Shown piece after piece: positions 19,904 to 28,226 of a stretch of DNA of 64,000 bases (its first letter is position 1; each line of letters starts with the position of its first letter). A model generated the notes under the pieces. That model saw only the letters and a list, made by a program, of their open reading frames with translations, searched no databases and was not told where the DNA came from. The stretch is from contig NZ_JH976436.1 of assembly GCF_000306965.1 (NCBI RefSeq), forward strand, positions 164,057-228,056, read 5' to 3'. Source of the stretch: Amphibacillus jilinensis Y1. Its GTDB lineage: Bacteria > Bacillota > Bacilli > Bacillales > Amphibacillaceae. Made by a program: the position numbers and the translations under genes.

Positions 19904-20901
19904 CATAGCCGTCAAGCTAAGCAGTAAGGTTTAAATAGATAAAAAATACGTTACCCTAGCGGATAAGAAACATTTATCTGGAGGGGTTTACGATGCATTT
20001 CACGAAGAAAATTGAGCCATTTATTCAAGCTGTTCATCAGGTGTTATCTGTTTCTGAGATACGTCAATGGGCGCGTGAAACAGGTTTTGTTCAACGTAAA
20101 AATAAATGAATGCCAGAGGATTTCTTAAGTATCTGTGCCTTTTTACAACAAACAGTGGGCGCTGAAGGATTGAGCAAGCTGTGCGCAACGATCACGCGGT
20201 TATCTGGAACGGATATTTCTAAACAAGGTTTACATCAACGTTTCAACGAGAAAGGTGTTGCTTTTTTGAAGGGTATTTTTCTTCAGTTAGCTGAGCAGCA
20301 AAATCTTGTTGCACGTCCGTTATCTATCGATGATTTATTTTCTCGTATACGTATCTTAGACGCTACTTCTTTTGGTATACCTACAAAGGATCCTTCTCAC
20401 CCGGATGGCGCTAAAATTCAATTAGAATATGAACTATATCAAGGGAATTTTCTGCATACATTGCTTTACTCCCAAACAGATAGTGACCAATATGCGGCAC
20501 GAGAATTGGCGGATAAGATTGAACCAGGAGATCTTATGGTACGAACAATGAATGCAGAACGGTTTGAATGCCATTTATACGGTACGTTAATTCATATCCT
20601 TCTATCGTCTATGGTCGCCTTTCAATGTCGGGCTTATCTCTATCAAAAGCATCAGATTGAGGGGAGCGAGTACAAGTGTATCGATCATGCGAAAAGTGCG
20701 AACGAGGAGGATCAGCGCGAGCCCGCGGAAAGCGAATGCCTGGATCGTAAATCAAATGCAAGTTTAACAGAGCGATATTTTTTAAAAAAATAAATTAGCT
20801 TTCACTATACATGTGCTTAATTGGAAAATAATTTAATTTTGTGTAAAAATTATTAATTCCATACTTTTTTTAAATAATTCCCCCTTAGCTTGACGGCTAT
20901 G
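19904..20901 (+). mobile_element. IS4-type insertion sequence, internally deleted (998 bp)
   Basis: The ends are an 18-base perfect inverted repeat, CATAGCCGTCAAGCTAAG at 19904-19921 and its complement at 20884-20901. They are flanked on both sides by the identical 10-base target duplication GGGCACGGCC (19894-19903 and 20902-20911). The exact duplication shows the element moved here as a unit. The transposase inside is broken, so movement probably needed a helper element elsewhere, or decay came later. Confidence 0.85.
19993..20793 (+). pseudogene. IS4-family transposase remnant (nonsense codon plus internal deletion)
   Basis: The frame begins with ATG at 19993 (MHFTKKIEPFIQAVHQVL), 12 bases after GGAGGGG. 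It meets an in-frame TGA at 20107 and continues in the same frame from ATG 20110. The first catalytic aspartate is visible in ILDATSFGIPTK. After EPGDLMVR, near 20540, the sequence jumps to NAERFECHLYGTLIHI, which in intact IS4 proteins follows the third catalytic residue. Roughly 200 residues are missing, including the remaining acidic catalytic residues. About 265 residues remain against some 450-480 in intact relatives, so it cannot be an active transposase. Confidence 0.85.
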
Positions 20902-21027
20902 GGGCACGGCCTCAGCTAACTTTAGAAGCAAAACCCGCTTCTAAAGTCGATCTTCGGACACGTGCTATTCCCGCAAGCGTCTCCTCTATTTCAATTGCTA
21001 TAAAACGTGTGGTATATACAGATAAAT

Positions 21028-21069
21028 TAGCCGAGCAAAAATAGTATATTAACTTTTTTTGTTCGGCTA
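21028..21069. other. Stem-loop downstream of the GH105 gene
   Basis: TAGCCGAGCAAAAA pairs with TTTTTGTTCGGCTA around a short AT-rich loop. It may end transcripts from the GH105 operon (minus strand) or from the IS element (plus strand). The T run is inside the stem rather than after it, so terminator strength is uncertain. Confidence 0.5.
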
Positions 21070-21140
21070 TTATATTAAGACATTTATTTTGTACCAAACT
21101 CTTGGAGATACGGCTTTCGTCTTTAAATCAATTGAAATGC

Positions 21141-21173
21141 AACAAACCTTTAATCAGTGATTTCTATGATAAA
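21141..21173 (-). repeat. R1 repeat, minimal copy with both edges joined
   Basis: Only the two edges remain: AACAAACCTTTAATCAGTG followed within a few bases by CTATGATAAA. It looks like an internal deletion of a full copy and lies about 80 bases beyond the GH105 stop, in the same orientation as that gene. Confidence 0.5.
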
Positions 21174-21252
21174 TTCCTTGATCTCAATGATATTTGGTCG
21201 TTTACCGCAAGCTATTCATTTATTAATCATAATTTATATATTCCAGATTACA

Positions 21253-22344
21253 CTAAATATAAACATATAAATATTCAGTTAAACACAATATCGCTAACGA
21301 TTGGCCATAAGGCATTGTTGTCTGCTCAATTTGGCGATAAAACTCTAAATCCTCTCCCATCCCTGTACCAATTGATACTTTCTCTAATGCGCCTTCTTTA
21401 TTGATTTCATTTATTATCCCTTTAATCGCCCTTTGTGCCACTGGTAAATAACTTTTTGAAAGGTAGCGTTTGCGAATTCCCTTTAAAATACCATAACAAA
21501 AACCCGCAGAGGCAGACGCTTCTAAATATGATGTTGAATCATCAACTAACGTATGCCATAACCCACACTCATTTTGATGTAGTGCTAACGCCTCCACTTG
21601 ACGTTCAAAGGTATGAACGAGATAGTCATGGAGTGCTTCTCCTTCTGTTAAATCAAGTAATTCAATGATTTCAGGAATTGCAATGGTGGCCCAACAATTC
21701 CCCCTCCCCCATAAAGCAGAAGCAAAATTATGGTGTCCTTCAAAGGTCCAGCCATGAAACCATAATCCCGTCTTTTTGTCAGCCAAGTATTTAATATGCA
21801 ACAGGAATTGTTTTTTCGCTTCTTCAATGTAGGATAGGCGATTTAATAATTTACCGATTTTAGCTAACGGCAAAACTGTCATCATTAATGTATCTGCCCA
21901 AAGTTGATTTTTGTTTTCCGGGCCATAAGTCATGTGTTGGAGCCCATCTTCATCTGTTCGCGGCATATCATACATGACCCAATCTGCCCATTGCTCTAGG
22001 TACGGTAAGTATTCGGTCACACGTTCTTCTTCATACAAATAGGCCATCGTCAAAAGAGGTGACATTGTATTGACATTTTTCGGTGGAGAGCCTTCGAGCA
22101 AACGTTGACTAAACCAATCTTTAAGGATACGAATCGCCGTCTCACTTCTAGTCATTTTCCAATATTGATATAGACCGTATAGCCCTACACCTTGAGGCCA
22201 ATTCCAAACATGCCAACTTTTATCGTCGACAATTAAACCATCAAAATCTAATAGAAATTCACCAGTCTCATCTTTAATCTCCGATAAATTTGCAGCTAAT
22301 TTTTCAATCTTACGCATAATTAATTCTTTACTCAATTGATCCAC
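21253..22344 (-). CDS. Unsaturated rhamnogalacturonyl hydrolase, GH105 (YesR/YteR type)
   Basis: Removes the unsaturated galacturonate from the non-reducing end of oligosaccharides made by PL11 and PL26 lyases, releasing the ketouronate that enters the kdu/kdg pathway. The 363-residue protein shows the alpha/alpha-barrel family pattern, including the catalytic aspartate in NQLWADTLMMTVLPLAKIG at about residue 152 and HGWTFEGHHNFASALWGRGN near 200. No signal peptide. The start is GTG at 22344, seven bases after TGGAGG, which decides against the internal ATG. It follows the isomerase-like gene with an R1 repeat between. Confidence 0.9.
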   Translation of the reverse strand: MDQLSKELIMRKIEKLAANLSEIKDETGEFLLDFDGLIVDDKSWHVWNWPQGVGLYGLYQYWKMTRSETAIRILKDWFSQRLLEGSPPKNVNTMSPLLTMAYLYEEERVTEYLPYLEQWADWVMYDMPRTDEDGLQHMTYGPENKNQLWADTLMMTVLPLAKIGKLLNRLSYIEEAKKQFLLHIKYLADKKTGLWFHGWTFEGHHNFASALWGRGNCWATIAIPEIIELLDLTEGEALHDYLVHTFERQVEALALHQNECGLWHTLVDDSTSYLEASASAGFCYGILKGIRKRYLSKSYLPVAQRAIKGIINEINKEGALEKVSIGTGMGEDLEFYRQIEQTTMPYGQSLAILCLTEYLYVYI

Positions 22345-22373
22345 GATCTCGCCTCCATCTGTTAAATCGATTT

Positions 22374-22596
22374 ATAAAACGAACCTTCAATCAGTGGGCC
22401 GAGGACTAAAGGACGTGGTGGTCTTAGTCTGTAATCCTTCTTAAAGACGTGGCGATTTTATTTTAGTCTACGATCTTACTCGCCCACTAATTCGTTATTG
22501 ACTGAATCAGGACATTAACGTCCGTTACCGCCACCTCCATTGTTACCTTTGTCCTCTATTTTGAGTCGGTGTTTTACGGTGGTTATCCGTGATAAA
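22374..22596 (-). repeat. R1 intergenic repeat, longest copy, overlapping a stop codon
   Basis: Minus-strand orientation. The leading edge TTTATCACGGATAACC provides the codons for YHG and the TAA stop of the isomerase-like gene at 22583. It holds two copies of the GACGTGGC module and the AATCAGTGGGC / GCCCACTAATT dyad, and ends GAAGGTTCGTTTTAT, 30 bases before the GH105 start. Confidence 0.75.
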
Positions 22597-23416
22597 TTTG
22601 TGTCAACTTTGCTATACTTTGGTTAATATACGGTTCTTTCGTTTCTTCTAATAATATTGGAATCATCGGCTTAGCAGCTTTAATCTTAGTAAACAAATGA
22701 GCATAATTAAACTGACCGTGTCCAACGGGCACAATGTGAAGCTGATCTTCTTTTATTTGAAAATCTTTTGCGTGGATAATAGCGATCCGATCGCCAAACA
22801 ATGAAAAGGCCTCATCAATTATTGACATTTGTCTTTGATAATTATCAATTGTTAAGTAGTTAACCGGATCAAATATAACCTGAAGGTGATTAGATCTCAC
22901 TTTATCTATTAAACGCTTCATTAACTGCGGCGTATAAATAGGATGATTAACACCACCTTCAATACCAACGACGACACCAAATCGTTCAGCTTCTTCAACT
23001 AAGATTTGTACGCTGTCAACCACTTTTAAAAAAGCAGCTTCGGTAAAATTATCGGTTGTATAACCCATTTGCGAATGAACATTTCCGGTTTCTGATCCAA
23101 CGATACTGCAACCAAAATCATGCGCTAAACGAAGATGGGCTTTAAAGTAACCCAACGCTTGCTCACGTTGCTCTAAATCTGGATCAATCATGTTAATATA
23201 ACAGCCTAATACGGCAATATTAATCTTTTTCTCGTGGAAAACATTTGCAATATACTTAGCCAAACCTGTGTTTAAACTTGCTGTGGAAATCTTCCATTCT
23301 TTTACTGATTTCTTTAAAGCAAGTTGAATAGAGTTAATCTCTTTTTGATTAAGCTTTTGAGCCAAATCTGAGATATCTTTGTTTTCAACATCATGTGCTC
23401 TTATCCCTACGTTCAT
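22583..23416 (-). CDS. Sugar phosphate isomerase/epimerase-like TIM-barrel protein
   Basis: A 277-residue protein of the AP-endonuclease family 2 superfamily, which includes xylose isomerase-like sugar isomerases and epimerases. Metal-site residues appear in VVVGIEGGVNHPIYTP (Glu near 145), QVIFDPVNYL, AIIHAKDF and LLEETKEP. The substrate is not evident; overlap with a rhamnose mutarotase gene suggests a role with rhamnose or another pectin sugar. The ATG at 23416 (MNVGIRAHD) follows AAGGAGGAG and overlaps the rhaM stop by 26 bases. The last codons and stop come from an R1 repeat. Confidence 0.75.
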   Translation of the reverse strand: MNVGIRAHDVENKDISDLAQKLNQKEINSIQLALKKSVKEWKISTASLNTGLAKYIANVFHEKKINIAVLGCYINMIDPDLEQREQALGYFKAHLRLAHDFGCSIVGSETGNVHSQMGYTTDNFTEAAFLKVVDSVQILVEEAERFGVVVGIEGGVNHPIYTPQLMKRLIDKVRSNHLQVIFDPVNYLTIDNYQRQMSIIDEAFSLFGDRIAIIHAKDFQIKEDQLHIVPVGHGQFNYAHLFTKIKAAKPMIPILLEETKEPYINQSIAKLTQIYHG

Positions 23417-23741
23417 TATGCTCCTCCTTTTCAATATGAAACATTTCAGAAAGCTCAACTGTTTTTGGACGACGGTCTGAATTGGTCTCCATGATTGGTG
23501 CCATGTAATCCCACCATTTTTTATTAATTGGATCAGTAGCTAGCTGCTCCCATCTTAATTCATCTTCCACCTCAAGGTAGGCAAATAAATCACTTGTTTC
23601 ATGATCTAAATAAATGGCATACTTGATCACACCATGATTTTTCATTAACTGAAGCAATTCTGGCCATAGATCCTGATGGCGTTGATGATAGGTCTCATGT
23701 TGATCCGGATACACTTTCATCTTAAATGCTTTTCTAAACAT
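23391..23741 (-). CDS. rhaM: L-rhamnose mutarotase
   Basis: Interconverts alpha and beta L-rhamnopyranose, supplying the anomer used by rhamnose isomerase. The protein shows the family pattern FRKAFKMKVYPDQHETYHQRH, the catalytic histidine region, YLEVEDELRWEQLA and a WWDYMAPIM core. At 116 residues it is about 12 longer than the usual 104 because of a charged tail after MFHIE that runs into the next gene. The ATG at 23741 follows GGAGGGG with good spacing. L-rhamnose is released when rhamnogalacturonan is broken down, so the gene fits this cluster. Confidence 0.85.
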   Translation of the reverse strand: MFRKAFKMKVYPDQHETYHQRHQDLWPELLQLMKNHGVIKYAIYLDHETSDLFAYLEVEDELRWEQLATDPINKKWWDYMAPIMETNSDRRPKTVELSEMFHIEKEEHNERRDKST

Positions 23742-23766
23742 GATTAGCCCCTCCATCAAAAAATAT

Positions 23767-23840
23767 TGAAAACCCTTACATCATTATATATAATAAAGAT
23801 AATTATTTCTATATAAAAAACTAAATTTCTTTATAAGAAA
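23767..23840. promoter_or_regulatory. Divergent regulatory region between rhaM and the YesM-type kinase
   Basis: The 120-base gap drives genes in both directions. TGAAAACCCTTACA (23767-23780) resembles a cre site but has lost the central CG. TTTCTTTATAAGAAA (23826-23840) is an inverted repeat of TTTCTT/AAGAAA around three bases, and nearly the same 15-mer lies upstream of kdgA at 31576-31590. It is a candidate operator for a shared regulator such as the IclR protein at 27297. Confidence 0.4.
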
Positions 23841-23863
23841 TCAACTATTTTGGAGGCAACTAT

Positions 23864-25573
23864 GTGAAACTGTTCAAGAAGTATTCTTATAAAAACATTT
23901 TATTTTTTAGTTTATCCGTGTTTTTATTTTCCGTTTTAATGATAATCATTTACGTCAATTATCACGTATCCGTTAATGAAATAATCAATTTAACAGCAAC
24001 ACAGCAACAAACAAATCTTGATCTGATTAGTCAAAACATTGATGAAAAATTACGTTCAATTGAAAACAATTCTGTTGTTTTAGCGAGACAAAGCAGTTTG
24101 AATCAAGTTATAAATGGAAATAGAACGTACCACCAAGTCTATACGCTTACAACTGATTTTTCGAATTCAGTATATAGCAATGGCTCACTTCATTCGATCG
24201 AAATTTATTTAAATGATGCACCTACAAATAATATCCAAAATCCCGTTCGTTATTATGAACTCGATCAAGTTAATGGATTGGACTGGATCGACTCATTGGA
24301 CAATCTATCTGCATCTTGGATTGGTATTCAAACAGTTGCAATGATCACGGGTGAAGAGCCTGTTATTAGCCATGCACGTGCAATTAAAAATTCTCGAGGA
24401 CAAACGCAAGCAATTGTTATTCTAAACCTTGACCCATTAATTGTTGAAAGTTGGCTTCGCTCCTATTCAAATGCCTCCACCCTTTATTTAGTTAATGAAC
24501 ATTCACATGTATTAGCCAGTACTGACCATCAAGGAATTGGTGAAAACTACCACCCAACAGTTCCTTTACATACAACAAGTGATCCTTTTTTGGTTGAACA
24601 GGAGCAATTAATTGTATCTACTGAACTCGTTCCCTATCAGTGGAATTTAATTGGGGTCACACCTTATCAACAATTAACTGCACCTAGTAAAAAAGTGGCT
24701 CAACATTTATTAATCATGAGCACACTATTAATTATATTGACCTTTTTTGGCATTCGATTTTTAACGAGACATCTAACACAGCCTATCCACCAGCTTACAG
24801 ATTTGATGAATAACTATCAACTTACGCGGACGATGCAAAATATACCTAATGACTATCAAAATGAATTTGCTCAGCTTTTTAACGGTTATCAAAACCTTAT
24901 TAAAAGAAATGAGCGCTTGCATCATTCATTGATTAAAAAATATCGACAGCACAAACGAGCAGAGTTAAAAGCACTACAAGCAAATATTAATCCCCATTTT
25001 TTATATAATACATTAGATCAACTCAATTGGCGCGCAATTGAACGTGGTGATGATGATATGAGTTTGATGATTGAATTACTTGGTGATATGTTAAGAACTG
25101 GGTTATCAAATGGTGAAAGTATTTTGACGCTTGAGGAAGAGATCAACTATGTTAAAAAATATTTACAACTGCAATCGATTAAGTATAATCATGCCTTTCA
25201 ATATACGATTGATCTCGACGAACACATTAAAGATGTTTGCATACCAAAATTAACTTTACAGCCCTTTGTCGAAAATGCAATTATTCACGGCTTTCAAGAA
25301 ACGATAGATGGTAAAATTAGCATTAATATTTTTCAACGAAATAACCAAGTATTTATTTCAATCCGAGACAACGGTGTTGGAGCCACTTCATTTTCTAAAA
25401 GTAAACAAAAAGTAAAGACTGGCGGGTATGGGATTAAAAATGTGAGAGAACGATTAAATAACTATTTCAATTATAAGGCCACTATAATGATTTCGAATCG
25501 CGAACAAGGAGGAGTAGAGGTGCAATTAACCTTTCCGGTTATAAGGGATAAGAAGGCATTATCATTTATTTAA
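23864..25573 (+). CDS. Sensor histidine kinase, YesM type
   Basis: Membrane sensor of a two-component system controlling pectin or oligosaccharide genes. The 569-residue protein has a transmembrane helix at about residues 14-33, an extracellular sensor region, a second helix near 285-303, a HAMP region, the YesM-type phosphoacceptor motif KALQANINPHFLYNTLDQL (His near 381) and a C-terminal ATPase domain with VENAIIHGF and RDNGVGA. The start is GTG at 23864, seven bases after GGAGG; the overlapping ATG is out of frame. The response regulator follows 42 bases later. Confidence 0.92.
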   Translation: MKLFKKYSYKNILFFSLSVFLFSVLMIIIYVNYHVSVNEIINLTATQQQTNLDLISQNIDEKLRSIENNSVVLARQSSLNQVINGNRTYHQVYTLTTDFSNSVYSNGSLHSIEIYLNDAPTNNIQNPVRYYELDQVNGLDWIDSLDNLSASWIGIQTVAMITGEEPVISHARAIKNSRGQTQAIVILNLDPLIVESWLRSYSNASTLYLVNEHSHVLASTDHQGIGENYHPTVPLHTTSDPFLVEQEQLIVSTELVPYQWNLIGVTPYQQLTAPSKKVAQHLLIMSTLLIILTFFGIRFLTRHLTQPIHQLTDLMNNYQLTRTMQNIPNDYQNEFAQLFNGYQNLIKRNERLHHSLIKKYRQHKRAELKALQANINPHFLYNTLDQLNWRAIERGDDDMSLMIELLGDMLRTGLSNGESILTLEEEINYVKKYLQLQSIKYNHAFQYTIDLDEHIKDVCIPKLTLQPFVENAIIHGFQETIDGKISINIFQRNNQVFISIRDNGVGATSFSKSKQKVKTGGYGIKNVRERLNNYFNYKATIMISNREQGGVEVQLTFPVIRDKKALSFI

Positions 25574-25615
25574 TCACGCCAAGTAAACATTGTTTTCTAC
25601 AAAGGAGGAGCAAAG

Positions 25616-27178
25616 ATGGAATGGACAATTGTTATTGTAGATGATGATAAACAAGTTATTCATGGAATAGAATCGACAATTTCTCATATAAACACCCCTT
25701 GTAAAGTCGTTGGTACCGCAACAAATGGTGAAACGGGCGCAGAAATGATTTTAGCAAAACAACCCGATCTTGTCATTACTGATATTTATATGCCTAAAAT
25801 GGATGGTATTGAAATGATCAAAGTACTTCGCCAACATCAATTCTTAAATGAGATTATTATCTTAAGTGGCTATTCCGAATTCAAACACGCTCAACAAGCT
25901 TTAAAGTTAAAAATCGCCGATTATCTCTCAAAACCAGCATCAAGAACAACGATTATATCTACGATTGAATCAGTCTTGCATCAACTTGAAAATAATCGTA
26001 AAGCTCAGCAGAATTATCAACAATATAAAACAAAAGTAAAGCAATATGATAGATATATAACAGAGGAATTAATTGAATTAGCCATTAAAGGACAACTTAA
26101 TTTAACAACGTTACAGATGAATCAACAAAAAATCATTAATCAATGGGATTCGTGCCTTCACCTTCCAATTAAAATGAACTTCACATTTCTCAATCAAAAC
26201 AATGGATTAGCACAGCATGATCAGCTAATGCATTTCGCGATTGCTAACATTATTAAAGATACGTTATATGATTTTGCATTCGATTATCATTATATTGAAA
26301 TTGATCGGATTAATAGTATTTTGTGTTTACATACAACGTCAGATCAACATATCGCATTATCCAATCAAGTTCAAGCCATTTTAAATAAAATAGAAGTAAA
26401 TTTACATCAACTGTTACCTGTTAAACTAGACATTGTTCTAGCTGACTATGTCAGCACATGGACTGAGACACTTTCTGAAATTCATAGTCTTTTAATGAAA
26501 GCAGCACAGCAACAATCATTTACGAAAGAAATCACACCACTAAAAAAACAATTGGCTCAGGCTATTCGCTCCACTGATCTTCAATTGATACAGAAAACAC
26601 TAGAGAATTTCTTTGGTAAAATTAGTGACCAAGCTTTTTTACCATCGATCGCTCTACATGTCGGTATTGAATTATGGACCATATTTAAATATGAGTTACA
26701 AGACAATGGAATCAAAATAGCTAGTCAAGTCGATGCTCCTTTTAATTTATACCAACAATTTGTCCAATTTCGCTCTTGGCAAGAATTAGATCAATTTTTT
26801 AAGCAATTACTCGAACGTTTAAGTAAAGAAGCGCTTTTTCAAAATAATATTCGACACTCTAAATTAATCGAAGAGGTTTTGTGCTATATTGAAAATCATC
26901 TCTCAGATCCGATCACACTGAGTGAAATTGCCGAAAACCTATATATTTCAAGAAATTATTTAGGGCAACTTTTTAAAAATAAAATGAAAATCACCTTTAA
27001 AGCATATTTAACTCAAGTACGGATCGAGCATGCTCGTAAATTATTACTAACTGGGAATTATATGATCTATGAAGTTGCTGAAGCTGTTGGTTTTGATAAT
27101 CCTGCTTACTTTACTGCCGTTTTCAAAAAAGAAATTGGCTATTCACCATCTCAACTTATCCAAGAAGATATCAAGTAA
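25616..27178 (+). CDS. AraC-family response regulator, YesN type
   Basis: Partner of the kinase at 23864. The receiver domain occupies about residues 1-125, with the acidic pocket VDDDK and the phosphorylated aspartate in LVITDIYMPKMDG near residue 55. A middle region of unknown fold follows, and an AraC DNA-binding domain fills the last 100 residues (ITLSEIAENLYISRNYLGQL and IYEVAEAVGFDNPAYFTAVF). Length is 520 residues. A clear GGAGGAG precedes the ATG. It probably activates the neighbouring minus-strand pectin operon and importers. Confidence 0.92.
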   Translation: MEWTIVIVDDDKQVIHGIESTISHINTPCKVVGTATNGETGAEMILAKQPDLVITDIYMPKMDGIEMIKVLRQHQFLNEIIILSGYSEFKHAQQALKLKIADYLSKPASRTTIISTIESVLHQLENNRKAQQNYQQYKTKVKQYDRYITEELIELAIKGQLNLTTLQMNQQKIINQWDSCLHLPIKMNFTFLNQNNGLAQHDQLMHFAIANIIKDTLYDFAFDYHYIEIDRINSILCLHTTSDQHIALSNQVQAILNKIEVNLHQLLPVKLDIVLADYVSTWTETLSEIHSLLMKAAQQQSFTKEITPLKKQLAQAIRSTDLQLIQKTLENFFGKISDQAFLPSIALHVGIELWTIFKYELQDNGIKIASQVDAPFNLYQQFVQFRSWQELDQFFKQLLERLSKEALFQNNIRHSKLIEEVLCYIENHLSDPITLSEIAENLYISRNYLGQLFKNKMKITFKAYLTQVRIEHARKLLLTGNYMIYEVAEAVGFDNPAYFTAVFKKEIGYSPSQLIQEDIK

Positions 27179-27296
27179 AGCATAACAATCTGATCACTCA
27201 TTCCGATAAAGATAGTGACAAATAAAAAAGTGGCAGACGAACAACTTTTTGATATACTTGTGGATAATATTTTCATCATAATATGGAGGTCTTTAT

Positions 27297-28058
27297 ATGG
27301 CACAAACGAAACCACCTTATGGAAGTGTACTAATAAAAGCTGATCACATTCTTGAGTTTTTATCACGTCACAATAATCCACAAAGGTTAAGTGATATTGC
27401 AAAACAAACCGAATTAACCAATCCAACTGCTTTAAAAATTTTAAATACATTACTATTAATCGGATATGTCCAAAAAGACCCTGATACTAAAATGTTCAGT
27501 CTAGGTCCACGTTTAATTAAATATGCAAATAAAAGCTTACACCAAATCAGCATTAAGCAAATTGCTCAACCGCATCTTGAGCAATTACAAAAAGTAACAA
27601 CGGAAACTGTCCATCTTGGCATCTACGAATTAGATCATATTAAATATATATCAAAAATTGAAAGTAAAAAACCCGTCTCTCTTTACTCAGAAATCGGAAA
27701 GTCAATCCCTTTGTACTGTTCTGCGATGGGAAAAGCGGTATTAGCTGATTTCACCGATCAACAGATTGAACACTACATTGATCATAATCCACTTATTAAA
27801 AAAACAGAAAATACAATTGTAACAACGCATGCACTTTATCAAGAAATTAACAAAATTAGAACACAAGGTTATGCATTTGATGATGGAGAACATGATTTTG
27901 AAGTATTCTGTATCGGTAGCAGCATAACGGTTGACGGAAAAAACTACGGGGCAATCAGCGTCAGTTTACCCAAATACCGGTTAACAGATGAAATTTTAGC
28001 GGATCTGATTAGCAACATCCTAATATGTAAAACTAATATTATTGAAGAACTAACGTAA
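27297..28058 (+). CDS. IclR-family transcriptional regulator, probable controller of the kdg/kdu genes
   Basis: A 253-residue regulator with an N-terminal winged helix-turn-helix (about residues 8-70: HNNPQRLSDIAKQTELTNPT) and a C-terminal effector domain with the IclR features SLYSEIGKSIPLYCSAMGKAVLA and FDDGEHDFEVFCIGSSI. IclR proteins beside kduD, kduI, kdgK and kdgA commonly respond to 2-keto-3-deoxygluconate or its phosphate, so a KdgR-like role is likely by context. The ATG follows GGAGG. It lies 118 bases after the response regulator and converges on the kduD operon. Confidence 0.85.
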   Translation: MAQTKPPYGSVLIKADHILEFLSRHNNPQRLSDIAKQTELTNPTALKILNTLLLIGYVQKDPDTKMFSLGPRLIKYANKSLHQISIKQIAQPHLEQLQKVTTETVHLGIYELDHIKYISKIESKKPVSLYSEIGKSIPLYCSAMGKAVLADFTDQQIEHYIDHNPLIKKTENTIVTTHALYQEINKIRTQGYAFDDGEHDFEVFCIGSSITVDGKNYGAISVSLPKYRLTDEILADLISNILICKTNIIEELT

Positions 28059-28097
28059 ACAAGTAAAGAGCTATCTTCGAATGGCTCTTTACTTGTT
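28058..28097. terminator. Hairpin terminator after the IclR-family gene
   Basis: AACAAGTAAAGAGC pairs exactly with GCTCTTTACTTGTT across a 12-base loop, starting at the IclR stop codon. It lies between converging genes. A clear T tract after the stem is missing on the plus strand. Confidence 0.6.
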
Positions 28098-28130
28098 CAT
28101 ACTTATGAAGAGATGCGTGGTTAATTCGCT

Positions 28131-28185
28131 AATAAAACGCACTTTTAATTAGTGGGCATTTTTACGGACGGTTAGCTGTGATAAA
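28131..28185 (-). repeat. R1 repeat, shortened copy
   Basis: Both edges are kept (TTTTTATCACAGCTAACC at 28185 and GTGCGTTTTATT at 28131) with most of the middle lost. It lies 41 bases after the kduD stop, in the same orientation as kduD. Confidence 0.65.
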
Positions 28186-28226
28186 AAGAGATACATCTTC
28201 CATCCATTATTAAAATGTGTTACACC

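Larger units (their letters stand above)
19874..20992. repeat. R2 palindromic repeat, split by an insertion sequence
   Basis: The outer pieces (19874-19903 and 20912-20992) form one repeat of about 110 bases once the insertion and one copy of the duplication are removed. Its ends are inverted: GAAATAGACGC on the left and GCGTCTCCTCTATTTC on the right. Inside are an arm pair TTTAGAAGC / GCTTCTAAAG and the phrase GCTTTCTGCGGGCACGGCCT. A related element with GCTTTCCGTGGGCGTGGC lies at 58224-58343 (minus strand). Confidence 0.6.

Noticed and set aside
21102-21404. 100-residue plus-strand ORF at the GH105 3' end
   Set aside because: It overlaps the real GH105 gene on the other strand, has no ribosome site and no recognisable domain.
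27297-28058. Naming the IclR regulator kdgR
   Set aside because: In B. subtilis KdgR is a LacI-type protein, and the IclR KdgR of enterobacteria is distant; context supports the role but not the name.
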